DNA from: a virus
Strand: one strand, 5' to 3'
IMG/VR virus record: IMGVR_UViG_3300021071_000003
Location: 1-24,976 of that record
Length of the DNA stretch: 24,976 nt
The notes beneath the pieces were generated by a model that was not told where the DNA came from, did not search any database, and was given only the letters and a program-made list of their open reading frames with translations. Each line of letters starts with the position of its first letter. Position 1 is the stretch's first letter. Of this stretch, positions 1 to 6,720 are shown piece by piece. The position numbers and the translations under genes were made by a program.

Positions 1-1
1 G

Positions 2-412
2 TCATTCTCCTTTCAGGTGTTTGATGCACTCAGGTCCAAAGCCCGAATCCACGGACTCGGGCACCGTCAACGTCTTGCCGCACCGCCCGCATTTCCCGCA
101 GTGGCAGACCCTCACTTGGTCGGGAAGGTCGTTGCGTAACGACAATCTCCGCAGCAGCCACTCGAACGCCCTGGCGCTCGGGGCCGTGGGCGCGATCCTC
201 GATTTTCGCCCGTGGCGGAACCGGCTCCCGTCGAACACCGTGCCGAGGAACGAATAGTCGTGTTCGTTGTCGGCCCCGGTGAGAACGGAGACAAAGTGCG
301 GCTTGTCGTCGTCGGGCTTGCGGACCTTGAACGTGAACCGGTTTCCCGTTTCCGCGTTCTCCACGGTGAAGAGCGCGTTCCCGGCCAGTATGAATTGAAG
401 CATGTCTTTCAT
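2..412 (-). CDS. DUF6011-like small zinc-binding phage protein
   Basis: Reverse-strand protein of 136 aa if it starts at the ATG whose first base is 412; the frame stays open upstream, but that stretch is low-complexity and overlaps the neighbouring gene. The C-terminal 35 residues carry a cysteine cluster (CHCGKCGRCGK), then a TVPESV stretch and a GFGPEC ending. This is the layout of the DUF6011 family, small zinc-ribbon-like proteins common in phages and of unknown function. The N-terminal 90 residues are beta-rich and unrecognised. No clear Shine-Dalgarno precedes the start. The gene contains one copy of the 16-bp palindrome (128-143). It is the last visible gene of the leftward cluster, 19 nt after the next gene's stop. 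Metal binding is an inference from the cysteines; the family match is from memory. Confidence 0.72.
   Translation of the reverse strand: MKDMLQFILAGNALFTVENAETGNRFTFKVRKPDDDKPHFVSVLTGADNEHDYSFLGTVFDGSRFRHGRKSRIAPTAPSARAFEWLLRRLSLRNDLPDQVRVCHCGKCGRCGKTLTVPESVDSGFGPECIKHLKGE
128..143. repeat. 16-bp palindrome, site 1
   Basis: GTCGTTGCGTAACGAC: arms GTCGTT and AACGAC are perfectly complementary around GCGT. It lies in the DUF6011-like gene, where it encodes LRND. Member of a four-copy family. Confidence 0.7.
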
Positions 413-431
413 GGTGCGTGACTCGCGTAGT

Positions 432-659
432 TCAGTGGCAAAAAGAAAGGCCGGTGGCGGGGGCAACCGCCGCGATCCTTCCAATGAGCGTGCTGAGGTT
501 GAATTTGCGCAGTCCGCGGTTTTCCACGTCATAGACGGTGATAAGACCGCGTTTCTGCAGGTTGGTCTCGGAAGTGGTAAAGCGCATCGTGCGGGCCTCG
601 CCCGTGGCTTTGGTGAACGTTCCGACGTATTCTGTGCGTTGGTGGATAGTTGCTTTCAT
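432..659 (-). CDS. Small phage protein of unknown function (75 aa)
   Basis: Short reverse-strand gene. The start was chosen at an ATG directly preceded by AAGGAGG on the reverse strand, which is unusually close for a ribosome binding site (no spacer); an in-frame ATG at 713 would add 18 residues. The protein is basic, with beta-strand-like stretches rich in Thr and Val, and no family was recognised. It lies between the DUF6011-like gene and a divergent forward membrane gene. Its upstream leader (692-715) shares a 24-bp near-identical repeat with the leader of the RarA-like gene, suggesting common regulation. Being coding is supported by the plausible composition and tight packing; function is unknown. 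Confidence 0.55.
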   Translation of the reverse strand: MKATIHQRTEYVGTFTKATGEARTMRFTTSETNLQKRGLITVYDVENRGLRKFNLSTLIGRIAAVAPATGLSFCH

Positions 660-691
660 CCTCCTTGGCCTCTCGCAAAACCTTCGCGAGT

Positions 692-715
692 GTCCATCGC
701 TGAATATCACCATTT
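692..715 (-). repeat. Leader direct repeat, copy 1
   Basis: A 24-bp stretch with core CATCGCTGAATATCACC is repeated at 1726-1749 with one difference (23 of 24 identical). On the reverse strand it lies upstream of the start at 659, and a short GCGAGAGG sequence follows both copies before the ribosome binding site. The shared leader suggests a common operator, promoter part or leader peptide. Confidence 0.7.
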
Positions 716-793
716 TTATCGGCCATTTTTCGCGTCAGGAGGAAGTTGGCGCGAAAGTTGAATTGTTGATGCAAAAGGTAGAGAATACCCGCG

Positions 794-1126
794 ATGCCTC
801 GCTGGTTCTTGATCTCGCTGGTCCACCCTGCGGCCACGTTCGTCCTAGCCATGATCACAACAATCCTGCCGTCCACAGGATTATCTGGTGTCGGTGGGAC
901 AATAATTGGCGCGACGGGTTACGCCGCCGCGCTCGGAACATTCGTGATCAACCTGCCGGGAGTCTTCATTATCCAGAGTAGCGGGTATGTCTCCTCAGCA
1001 CATCAACCTGAATGGATGACGTATGCTGGAATCGCTATTATGACCATGCTGACTTGGCTGCTGTGCGTTTTGCCGGTCTGCTGGCTTGTGGCCCGACTGA
1101 TGCGGCCTCAACCGTCCACCAAATGA
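794..1126 (+). CDS. Small integral membrane protein (110 aa)
   Basis: Forward gene in an otherwise leftward region. The translation has three hydrophobic spans, at about residues 5-28, 36-62 and 76-102, ending in a short basic tail (RLMRPQPSTK). This fits a small three-pass inner-membrane protein. The start ATG at 794 has only a weak purine-rich stretch upstream (AGGTAGAG). The 3' end overlaps the end of the convergent RarA-like gene by 19 nt. No family was recognised. A small membrane gene facing the opposite way to its neighbours is typical of phage accessory genes such as superinfection exclusion proteins, but that role is a guess. Confidence 0.55.
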   Translation: MPRWFLISLVHPAATFVLAMITTILPSTGLSGVGGTIIGATGYAAALGTFVINLPGVFIIQSSGYVSSAHQPEWMTYAGIAIMTMLTWLLCVLPVCWLVARLMRPQPSTK

Positions 1127-1695
1127 TCAAAGAGCCCCGGCTGAAACGGCTGGAGGGCCGCGTGCTCGGCAGAGAAGAACTGCGCTTTGGTCGCCCCTGA
1201 CGCCTTGCCCTTGCGGGTGTGGCAGTCGAATGCGTAGTCGGGGATGGGGATGTATTCGGGCGCTTTGCGGAGATCGTCGGCGAGAGTGTCCGCATCGACT
1301 CCCTTCAACTGGTCATAGACGAGATTTTGCAGATGGTCGGGATCACGGCTCTTCTTGGCCGCACAGAGGATGATCACTGCCTTGGAAATAAAGATCCGGC
1401 CCTTGGCCTTCCGTGCCGGCACGTTGTCATTGATGATCAGGTAGGAATCGTGGAGTGCCTTGACCTCCGCTGTGATCAGGCCCCAGCAATCTTCCGCGCT
1501 CACGGTGAGGAGGCGCTTCCACACGTAATTGCCGAACCCGCTGGCCCAGAGTTCCAGCGCCCAGTATCCGGCAAGCTGGGTGTCGGCGCGGCGGATTGAT
1601 TTCTGCATCGCCGAGGACACTTCGCTGAATTTGTAGTTCCTGATCGTGCGTAGTTCCATATCAGGCGGCCCAAGGCGGAATAGTGGTGTTCCCAT
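1108..1695 (-). CDS. RarA/MgsA C-terminal-domain-like protein (orphan clamp-loader-related domain)
   Basis: Reverse-strand protein of 195 aa. The start at 1695 was chosen because AGGAGG lies 5 nt before it; a longer frame from 1731 has no such site. Residues about 29-150 follow the pattern of the C-terminal helical region of RarA/MgsA AAA+ proteins: an AMQKSIRR stretch, then AEDCWGL, then AVIILCAAKKS. Near the C-terminus an HTRKGKASG stretch recalls the end of the same proteins. No Walker A or B motif is present, so it lacks the ATPase part. RarA acts at stalled replication forks with SSB and clamp-loader-like proteins; a phage orphan could modulate host fork proteins, but this is inference. 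Its leader carries repeat copy 2 and an 8-bp inverted repeat. Confidence 0.6.
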   Translation of the reverse strand: MGTPLFRLGPPDMELRTIRNYKFSEVSSAMQKSIRRADTQLAGYWALELWASGFGNYVWKRLLTVSAEDCWGLITAEVKALHDSYLIINDNVPARKAKGRIFISKAVIILCAAKKSRDPDHLQNLVYDQLKGVDADTLADDLRKAPEYIPIPDYAFDCHTRKGKASGATKAQFFSAEHAALQPFQPGLFDHLVDG

Positions 1696-1725
1696 GCCTT
1701 CCTCCTCTCGCGGAGAAAACGTGGA

Positions 1726-1749
1726 GTCCATCGCTGAATGTCACCATTT
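1726..1749 (-). repeat. Leader direct repeat, copy 2
   Basis: Second copy of the 24-bp repeat (core CATCGCTGAATGTCACC), placed upstream of the RarA-like start at 1695. It overlaps the first arm of an inverted repeat at 1743-1768. Confidence 0.7.
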
Positions 1750-1768
1750 CCTTCATCACTGAAATGGT
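1743..1768. promoter_or_regulatory. Inverted repeat in the RarA-like gene leader
   Basis: ACCATTTC at 1743-1750 and GAAATGGT at 1761-1768 form a perfect 8-bp inverted repeat with a 10-nt spacer, in the 132-nt gap between the glycosyltransferase-like and RarA-like genes. It could be an operator or a leader hairpin. It has no run of T on either side, so it is not a typical terminator. Confidence 0.45.
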
Positions 1769-1827
1769 AGCGCGGGGCAGGCGCGGGGCCGTAGCAGTTC
1801 CGGGGGTGCTTTGAGGGTGCCTCATTT

Positions 1828-2598
1828 TCAGGCGTCCAGGTGAACCGACTGCCGCCGGTGAACGTCCACGACCACCCGGTCCTGGCTTTTGTATTTCTCG
1901 AACCGCATGTGGGCCTTCCACTTTGATTTCAGGTATCGCTTCTCCGCAGCGATGCGTTCCTCCGACCGGAACAGGGAATTGCCCCCGAGGTTTTTGTCGC
2001 GTTCCTGGGCGAAACAGAACCGGGCTTCGTTCCAGACGAGGCGGTTGATCATCAGTTCGGTCAGAGTGGCGTCGATGTCGCACTTGCACTTGAGGAGTTC
2101 GTCCCACTTCACGTCTTTGCCGATCATCCCAACTGCTCCACCCATCCAGTGATGCACTCCGAACGGATCGTTGCGCTGGAGCAGCCGGGGATCGCTGCGC
2201 TGGTGCCATCCGAATAGCCGTGCCCCGGCCCCGAACGCACAACGGGCCGTGTTTTCCACCATGGCGGCGGTTTCCTCGACCGAGAGCTTCCGAACCTTCA
2301 GAGCGACCATGCACATGGCGGCCGAAATATCGTCGTCCATCATGACCAGGCATTCCTCGGGAAATTGGGCGACAATCCAATTCCGCACCGCACTCACCCC
2401 GCTGATCGTGTCGGGGATCCCGACTTTCTCAAGCGGGACGTGGGCGTAGCTGGCGATTTCGGATTCCGGCACTACCAGAGTGGCCGCCGGGAAAAGCCGG
2501 TGCGTCGTGATCGACCGCTGGCGGCTCCGGCTCATGATCACGACACGAATCGCAATCGGACGGAGTTCGGGAAAGCTGGTTGCAGGGCCGGGGGGCAT
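1828..2598 (-). CDS. Glycosyltransferase-like protein (GT-A fold type, DDD motif), candidate DNA base glycosyltransferase
   Basis: Reverse-strand protein of about 256 aa from the ATG at 2598. The frame extends to 2736, but the extra 46 residues are low-complexity and would overlap ParB. The core starts at about residue 17 with a beta-strand (IAIRVVIMSRSR), then LVVPESE, then AVRNWIVAQF, then VMMDDDI at about 86-91. A hydrophobic strand leading into acidic DDD is the metal and nucleotide-sugar binding site of GT-A enzymes. The pattern resembles the phage family I recall as TET-associated glycosyltransferases, thought to sugar-coat modified bases. No TET/JBP oxygenase or hydroxymethylase is in the window; it could lie beyond the left edge. 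Adjacent to ParB in the same direction with a 61-nt gap. Enzyme class moderately sure, substrate unsure. Confidence 0.68.
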   Translation of the reverse strand: MPPGPATSFPELRPIAIRVVIMSRSRQRSITTHRLFPAATLVVPESEIASYAHVPLEKVGIPDTISGVSAVRNWIVAQFPEECLVMMDDDISAAMCMVALKVRKLSVEETAAMVENTARCAFGAGARLFGWHQRSDPRLLQRNDPFGVHHWMGGAVGMIGKDVKWDELLKCKCDIDATLTELMINRLVWNEARFCFAQERDKNLGGNSLFRSEERIAAEKRYLKSKWKAHMRFEKYKSQDRVVVDVHRRQSVHLDA

Positions 2599-2659
2599 CT
2601 GCCCGTCCGGCTCGGACCCCGGATTTGTGGGGTATGAATCCGCCGTGACACCACTTTCA

Positions 2660-3337
2660 CTACCCTGCGGTTGGAGATGGAGCGGCGCTGGCCGCTTTTT
2701 GCGCGAGTTCGATGAGTCTTTTTCCATGGAGGACACGGCCGATGCCGATTTTCTTGGTTTTGCGGGTGATTGAATAATCGACTTCCTTCACGCCGATGAG
2801 CTGGAGCGCGAGCATCCAGTCTCTCAAGTCGTGAAACATAAATACCAGGTAGTCGTGGTGCTCGAATGCCTGACATTCCATGCGGGGAATCGTTTCGAGG
2901 TCTTCGGCGGGATCGGCCTCGGCAAAAAGTTTGTCGATCTCGTCTTGCATGAAGCCGGTGAGTTCGATGTCGAACGTGGGATCGCTCTCGCGCAGCTTAT
3001 CCACGACCCGCTTGAGGTCGTCTTCATCGAGCTCGGCGAGTTCAGAAAGCCGGTTGTCGGCGAGCAGGTCGGCCAACTCCGCCGCCTCGGACTCGTAATC
3101 CTGGATGTCCACCGGCACGGTCTCGCAGCCGATGAGCAGGGCGGCTTCGAGTCTGCCGTGGCCGCGGACGATCAGCCCGCTGCGTTTGCTCACCGTGATC
3201 GGCGACCTCCACCCCTGTTCTTGGATGATCGCGGCCAGAAGCTGGATCTGGTGGGCGCTGTGCCGGTTCGGGTTGACCGGGTTCGGTTTGAGTTTCCGGG
3301 GATCAACGAGCTGGTTATGGGCGCAGTGGACGGTCAC
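2660..3337 (-). CDS. ParB-like protein (ParB/Srx fold nuclease-domain family)
   Basis: Protein of 225 aa starting at GTG 3337, the only plausible start because the domain begins at once. Residues about 10-90 show the ParB N-terminal pattern: LVDPRKLKPNPVNPNRH, then GWRSPITVSK, then the IVRGHGRLEAA signature, then VPVDIQDY. Residues 91-140 are acidic and helical. The C-terminal part (about 150-215) contains a strand-rich section (DYLVFMFHDLRDW) and a KTKKIGIGR stretch, unlike chromosomal ParB. Such phage proteins occur beside methylases and base-modification enzymes, and some act as nucleases or CTPases rather than in partitioning. The start is preceded 20 nt upstream by TTGACA, the same start-associated element as in the late genes. 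A role with the 16-bp palindromes is possible. Confidence 0.8.
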   Translation of the reverse strand: MTVHCAHNQLVDPRKLKPNPVNPNRHSAHQIQLLAAIIQEQGWRSPITVSKRSGLIVRGHGRLEAALLIGCETVPVDIQDYESEAAELADLLADNRLSELAELDEDDLKRVVDKLRESDPTFDIELTGFMQDEIDKLFAEADPAEDLETIPRMECQAFEHHDYLVFMFHDLRDWMLALQLIGVKEVDYSITRKTKKIGIGRVLHGKRLIELAQKAASAAPSPTAG

Positions 3338-3357
3338 AGCCTCGCCCGTGCTGTCAA
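3338..3357 (-). promoter_or_regulatory. Start-associated element of the ParB-like gene (reverse-strand copy)
   Basis: On the reverse strand TTGACA is followed 20 nt later by the GTG start at 3337. The arms ACAGC and GCTGT are complementary, and the second overlaps the start codon. This is the only reverse-strand copy found. Confidence 0.6.
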
Positions 3358-3369
3358 CCGCTTGACAGC
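3350..3369. promoter_or_regulatory. Palindromic operator candidate in the divergent switch region
   Basis: GCTGTCAACCGCTTGACAGC is a perfect inverted repeat of two 8-nt arms around CCGC. It sits between the divergent ParB-like and HTH genes and overlaps the -35 box of the HTH gene promoter. It is the natural operator for the small HTH protein encoded next to it, though binding is inferred. Confidence 0.6.
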
Positions 3370-3392
3370 CGTGTGCGTGTCTCGCGTAGGAT
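3362..3392 (+). promoter_or_regulatory. Sigma70-type promoter, possibly giving a leaderless mRNA
   Basis: TTGACA at 3362-3367 and TAGGAT at 3387-3392 are separated by 19 nt. Transcription would begin about 3399-3400, which is the A of the HTH gene ATG, and there is no Shine-Dalgarno. Leaderless repressor mRNA is known for lambda cI from PRM. The spacer is longer than ideal. Confidence 0.5.
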
Positions 3393-3399
3393 TGCGCCC

Positions 3400-3606
3400 A
3401 TGACTCGGAAGGAATTTCAAAAGACTATCCAACGCTGGCGGGCCAAGAACGGGTTCACCCAGCAGGATGCAGCCGATCACCTCGGGATTTCCATCCGCAC
3501 GCTCCAGAACTGGGAAATCGCCCGCAACATGCCAACCGGGTATGGGCTCAAGGCGTTGCTGGCAGAATTGAAGCGATCAAAGGTCAATCGGGCTTCAGCC
3601 GTTTAA
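3400..3606 (+). CDS. Small Cro/C1-type helix-turn-helix regulator (68 aa)
   Basis: Start chosen at ATG 3400; an upstream GTG (3373) would lie inside the promoter. The protein is almost entirely one HTH domain: FQKTIQRWRAKNGFTQQDAADHL, then GISIRTLQNWE as the recognition helix, then RNMPTGYGLKALLAEL. This is the Cro/C1/Xre fold with no extra dimerisation or protease-sensitive domain, so it resembles Cro or a plasmid-type regulator more than full-length CI. It probably binds the palindrome at 3350-3369, controlling itself and the divergent ParB cluster. Its 3' end overlaps the convergent reverse gene by 23 nt. Confidence 0.85.
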   Translation: MTRKEFQKTIQRWRAKNGFTQQDAADHLGISIRTLQNWEIARNMPTGYGLKALLAELKRSKVNRASAV

Positions 3607-3796
3607 AATAGTGGATTCCAAACGTGATTTCCCCATCACGACTCAGCGGGAATACGCCTGTCATTTCCCAGCCTTGATCTCCGAGATCGTTGATGGCCTT
3701 CTCTACTTCCAGAAGATGCTCATCTGTGCGCGTCATGGTCATGCTAATCTTTTCTGGTGATTCCACGAGCAAGGTTTTGTATTCGAATCGCGGCAT
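3584..3796 (-). CDS. DUF4177-like small protein, cargo gene
   Basis: A 70-aa reverse-strand protein with the layout of the DUF4177 family: an FEYKTLLV strand at the N-terminus, a central helix (EVEKAINDLGDQGWEM) and a C-terminal strand ending HYFKRLKPD. The family is of unknown function and widespread in bacteria and phages. The gene lies between the HTH regulator and the small terminase, opposite to the late operon. Its base composition is visibly richer in A and T than the flanking late genes. The start at 3796 is 60 nt from the divergent small terminase start. It fits an independently acquired moron. Family match moderately sure. Confidence 0.7.
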   Translation of the reverse strand: MPRFEYKTLLVESPEKISMTMTRTDEHLLEVEKAINDLGDQGWEMTGVFPLSRDGEITFGIHYFKRLKPD

Positions 3797-3837
3797 ATTC
3801 AAAGAATACTCAGAGAGCGTGCCTTGTATAGCCAAGG

Positions 3838-3856
3838 TTGACTCCATCCCGCGTGG
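3838..3856 (+). promoter_or_regulatory. Start-associated element, small terminase
   Basis: TTGAC begins 19 nt before ATG 3857. CCATCC (3844-3849) and GGATGG (3855-3860) form a perfect 6-bp inverted repeat with a 5-nt loop, and the start codon lies inside the second arm. The arms differ from those of all other copies but stay complementary. Confidence 0.65.
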
Positions 3857-4462
3857 ATGGAACCGATTCCGCCCGAGGTAGCGCGCAAACTTCTCAACCG
3901 TGATTTCTCCAACCTGATCCAGCGGGTTCAGGGAGGCGGAAAGCTCACGCGCTCCGAGCGCAACATGCTCCAGGCGATGGCCGCCGGGTCGGTGGCGAGC
4001 GGTATCACGCTTGCGGCGAACTACAACGAACTGGCCGAAGCGCTCGGGGTGACGCGGCAGGCGATTCATTCCTGGCGGAAACTCGAAGGCGCACCGGAGG
4101 CGAACGCGAACGGCACGCACGAAGTGGCGGTCTGGCGGGAATTCGTGAAGCAACGCGGGCTCAAAAACGAAGAGGACGTTTCGGATGTGGAGTCGTCGCT
4201 CAAAGCCCGGAAGTTGCTCGCCGAGGTGATGGAACGCGAGTTCCGCCTCCAAGTGAAGCAGGGCGAATACGTGTTGCTTGATGACGTGAAAACCCGGTGG
4301 GCCTACCACGTCGGGCAGGCAGTGGCGCTCCTGCGCAAGCGGCTTGAACAGGAAATCCCGCCGATCCTCTCCGGCCTCGATGCGATCGCGATCCGCAAAG
4401 AGCTTTCCATCGCCGTGGATGAATTCGCGGCAATCCTCCATGACGGCGAACAAGCTGGATAA
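3857..4462 (+). CDS. terS: Terminase small subunit (Nu1-like DNA-binding packaging protein)
   Basis: Protein of 201 aa. A helix-turn-helix at about residues 55-75 (YNELAEALGVTRQAIHSWRK) is the expected pac/cos recognition domain of lambda Nu1-type small subunits. It is followed by a long charged helical part (SLKARKLLAEVMEREFRLQ) and a C-terminal helical region for contact with the large subunit. It lies immediately upstream of the large subunit and overlaps it by 23 nt, the usual coupling. The start at ATG 3857 is preceded by the start-associated hairpin rather than a Shine-Dalgarno. Role: binds phage DNA and loads the large subunit for head filling. Confidence 0.85.
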   Translation: MEPIPPEVARKLLNRDFSNLIQRVQGGGKLTRSERNMLQAMAAGSVASGITLAANYNELAEALGVTRQAIHSWRKLEGAPEANANGTHEVAVWREFVKQRGLKNEEDVSDVESSLKARKLLAEVMEREFRLQVKQGEYVLLDDVKTRWAYHVGQAVALLRKRLEQEIPPILSGLDAIAIRKELSIAVDEFAAILHDGEQAG

Positions 4463-6251
4463 AATCTGGAGGGATGTCTGGCGTCCGCCGGACCGCCGTC
4501 CCCCGTGGGCATGGGCAGAGGAGCACATCGCCTCGATCCCCTATTCGCCAGTGCCGGGTCGGTTCCGATCTGACCACTCGCCATGGCTGCGCGAGCCGCT
4601 GGAGGCATTGGTGGATCCAAGCGTCCGCATCGTTTCGATCATCGCCGCGATCCAGTGCGGAAAGACGAGCGTGGGCGAGGTCGGCATTTCCTACATCATC
4701 GCCAACCTTCCCGGTCCCGCGCTCTGGCTCGATCAGACCGACGACGACGCCCGCGACCAAAGCGAATCCCGTCTCCAGAAGCTGTTCGATGAATGCGCCC
4801 CTGTGCGTGCGCTTTACCCCCGCGATCGGCACAAAAAGAAAACCGCCGCGATCCAGTTTTCAAACGGCATGACGCTTTGGATCCTCGGGGCGCACAACAA
4901 GACAAACCTTCAGCGGCGGTCGATCCGCTATCTCATCGCTGATGAATGCTGGAGGTACCCGCCCGGCCACATGGCGGAAGCCGAAGCCCGAGTCACCGCG
5001 TTCGGCTGGCTCGGCAAATGCCTGTTCATGAGCCAGGCCGGGGAGGAAGGCGACGATACATCCCGGAAATTCGAGACGACCGACCAGCGGGAATGGACGT
5101 TCGCCTGCCCGAAGTGCGGCACCCGCCAGCCATTCAAATGGGAAAACGTCGAGTGGAGCAAATCCGCCCGCCGGGACGACTACGAATGGGACTACGGCGA
5201 AGTGCGCCAGACCGCCTCGCTGCGCTGCGATGGATGCAACCACTACTTCGAAGATACGGACAGGGTCCGGCGGGAGCTGAATGCAACCGGAAAATTTGTC
5301 CCGCAGAACCCGCATGCCTCTCCCGAGAACGCCGGGTTCCACTGGAATTCTCTCTGCGCGATGAGCTGGGGACGGCTGGCTGAACTTTACCTCCGGGCGA
5401 AGGCGGTTTCCAGGCAAGGTGACTTTTCCCTCCTCCAGCAGTTTTACCAGAAGCGTCTCGCGATCCCGTGGCGTGAAACCAGCGAGGACTACAAACTGGA
5501 AATCGAACGCACCGGATACCGGAAGGGCGAGCTGTGGGACGAAGAGGCGGCATTCGACAAAACCGGCCACATCATCCCCGGCCCGTATGACCCCGCCGTG
5601 ATTTCCGCCCCGCTTCGCGTTCTCACCGTGGACGTGCAGATGGATCACCTGTTCGCCGTGGTTCGGGCCTGGAGCGCCAATGGTTCCTCCCGGCTCATTT
5701 GGAACGAGAGAATCCTTACCTTCGAGGACATCCGCACATTGCAGGAACGGTTTACGGTCCACCCGAACCTCGTGTTCCTGGATGCCGGCCACGCGGCCTA
5801 CGAGGTGTATCGCCAGTGCTCGGAATACGGTTGGACAGCACTTATCGGCGACCGCCGCCCGACATTCGTCCACCGGGGCCGCGACGGAAAATCAGTCCAT
5901 CGGTTTTATTCGCCCCGCCGGAAGGTGGTCCTCGGCCACAACAAAAGCTGCTCGGTGTTCTACTGGTCGAACCTCAACTGCAAAGACATCCTCGCCCGGC
6001 TCCGGCGCAACCAACGCCCGGAGAAAGGCGCGACATGGGAAGTGCCCGACGACATCGACGACGATTACCTCGCTCAGATGGAAAGCGAGCACCGGGTCAA
6101 GGACGGAGGGAAGTGGATCTGGCGGCAAATCGGATCACGCCCGAACCACCTCTGGGACTGCGAGGCCATGCAGGTCGTGGCCGTCGTCATGCTCAAGCTG
6201 GTCGGGCGGGAGTTTTCGGCATCAGAGCCCGTCAGCGAGGAGGAATCATAG
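4440..6251 (+). CDS. terL: Terminase large subunit (lambda gpA family)
   Basis: Protein of 603 aa from ATG 4440, inside the end of terS; upstream in-frame codons are shadow sequence of terS. The ATPase half shows AAIQCGKTS (about 69-77) in the Walker A position and RYLIADECW (about 163-171) as Walker B with its acidic pair. Two cysteine pairs, CPKC (223-226) and CDGC (263-266), suggest an inserted zinc ribbon as in gpA relatives. The nuclease half includes LTVDVQMD (395-402), FLDAG (446-450) and a late HLWDCEA, giving acidic metal ligands of the RNase H-like fold. It cuts concatemers and pumps DNA into proheads. Length is close to lambda gpA (641 aa). The stop overlaps the end of the convergent cargo gene by 6 nt. 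Confidence 0.93.
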   Translation: MTANKLDKIWRDVWRPPDRRPPWAWAEEHIASIPYSPVPGRFRSDHSPWLREPLEALVDPSVRIVSIIAAIQCGKTSVGEVGISYIIANLPGPALWLDQTDDDARDQSESRLQKLFDECAPVRALYPRDRHKKKTAAIQFSNGMTLWILGAHNKTNLQRRSIRYLIADECWRYPPGHMAEAEARVTAFGWLGKCLFMSQAGEEGDDTSRKFETTDQREWTFACPKCGTRQPFKWENVEWSKSARRDDYEWDYGEVRQTASLRCDGCNHYFEDTDRVRRELNATGKFVPQNPHASPENAGFHWNSLCAMSWGRLAELYLRAKAVSRQGDFSLLQQFYQKRLAIPWRETSEDYKLEIERTGYRKGELWDEEAAFDKTGHIIPGPYDPAVISAPLRVLTVDVQMDHLFAVVRAWSANGSSRLIWNERILTFEDIRTLQERFTVHPNLVFLDAGHAAYEVYRQCSEYGWTALIGDRRPTFVHRGRDGKSVHRFYSPRRKVVLGHNKSCSVFYWSNLNCKDILARLRRNQRPEKGATWEVPDDIDDDYLAQMESEHRVKDGGKWIWRQIGSRPNHLWDCEAMQVVAVVMLKLVGREFSASEPVSEEES

Positions 6252-6689
6252 CACCCCGTGCAATTTTGCGGAAATCAAGGGTGCGAGGAACAGGACTAAA
6301 AATCCGATCGAAAGCAATCCCCCTCTCCGGAAGTCGAAATCCGCAAAAATCCGCTTCCACGGAACGCGAAATACAAATCGTCCGAAATAGATCTCCAACC
6401 CGAACATAAGGACAATCCAGAGCAACCCTGTGGCTAGGCATTCCTGCACAGTCGTTGCGGCGATCCAAGGCAAGGTAATGAAGGCAATGAGAATAATCAG
6501 TCCGGAGCCTGTAAAAACAGCAATTTGCCGGGCACGCTTGTCGCCGACACGACGATTCAGCATTTTCACCCGGAGAGCCCCATGCACGACCTCGGTGACA
6601 GCAATCAACAACCACACCACCCCAGCTCTGATAAGGTAATCCACCCAAAGAGAAGTAGGCAGGCTGTCCTGACCGTGCAAGGGATTCAT
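6246..6689 (-). CDS. Membrane protein of unknown function, cargo gene (147 aa)
   Basis: Reverse-strand protein beginning at ATG 6689, preceded by GAGG at suitable spacing. Four hydrophobic spans are visible at about residues 18-37, 63-82, 87-104 and 124-141. Between the first two lies a conserved-looking loop RRVGDKRARQIAVFTGS, and between the last two a GRFVF and DFRRGG pair. This pattern recalls a family of hypothetical bacterial membrane proteins, not a standard phage gene. It is inserted between large terminase and endolysin, facing the wrong way, with lower GC than its neighbours. It could change the lysogen's envelope or block superinfection; no evidence decides this. Confidence 0.72.
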   Translation of the reverse strand: MNPLHGQDSLPTSLWVDYLIRAGVVWLLIAVTEVVHGALRVKMLNRRVGDKRARQIAVFTGSGLIILIAFITLPWIAATTVQECLATGLLWIVLMFGLEIYFGRFVFRVPWKRIFADFDFRRGGLLSIGFLVLFLAPLISAKLHGVL

Positions 6690-6701
6690 TGCAACCTCAG
6701 G

Positions 6702-6720
6702 TTGACGCCGCGTCGGGTTC
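6702..6720 (+). promoter_or_regulatory. Start-associated element, endolysin gene
   Basis: TTGAC begins 19 nt before ATG 6721. GACG (6704-6707) and CGTC (6711-6714) pair around CCG. It lies in the 31-nt gap between divergent genes. Confidence 0.55.

Noticed and set aside
529-876. Reverse open frame of 115 residues
   Set aside because: It overlaps a better reverse gene in another frame and the leader repeat, and its composition (His/Arg-rich tail) is that of a shadow frame.
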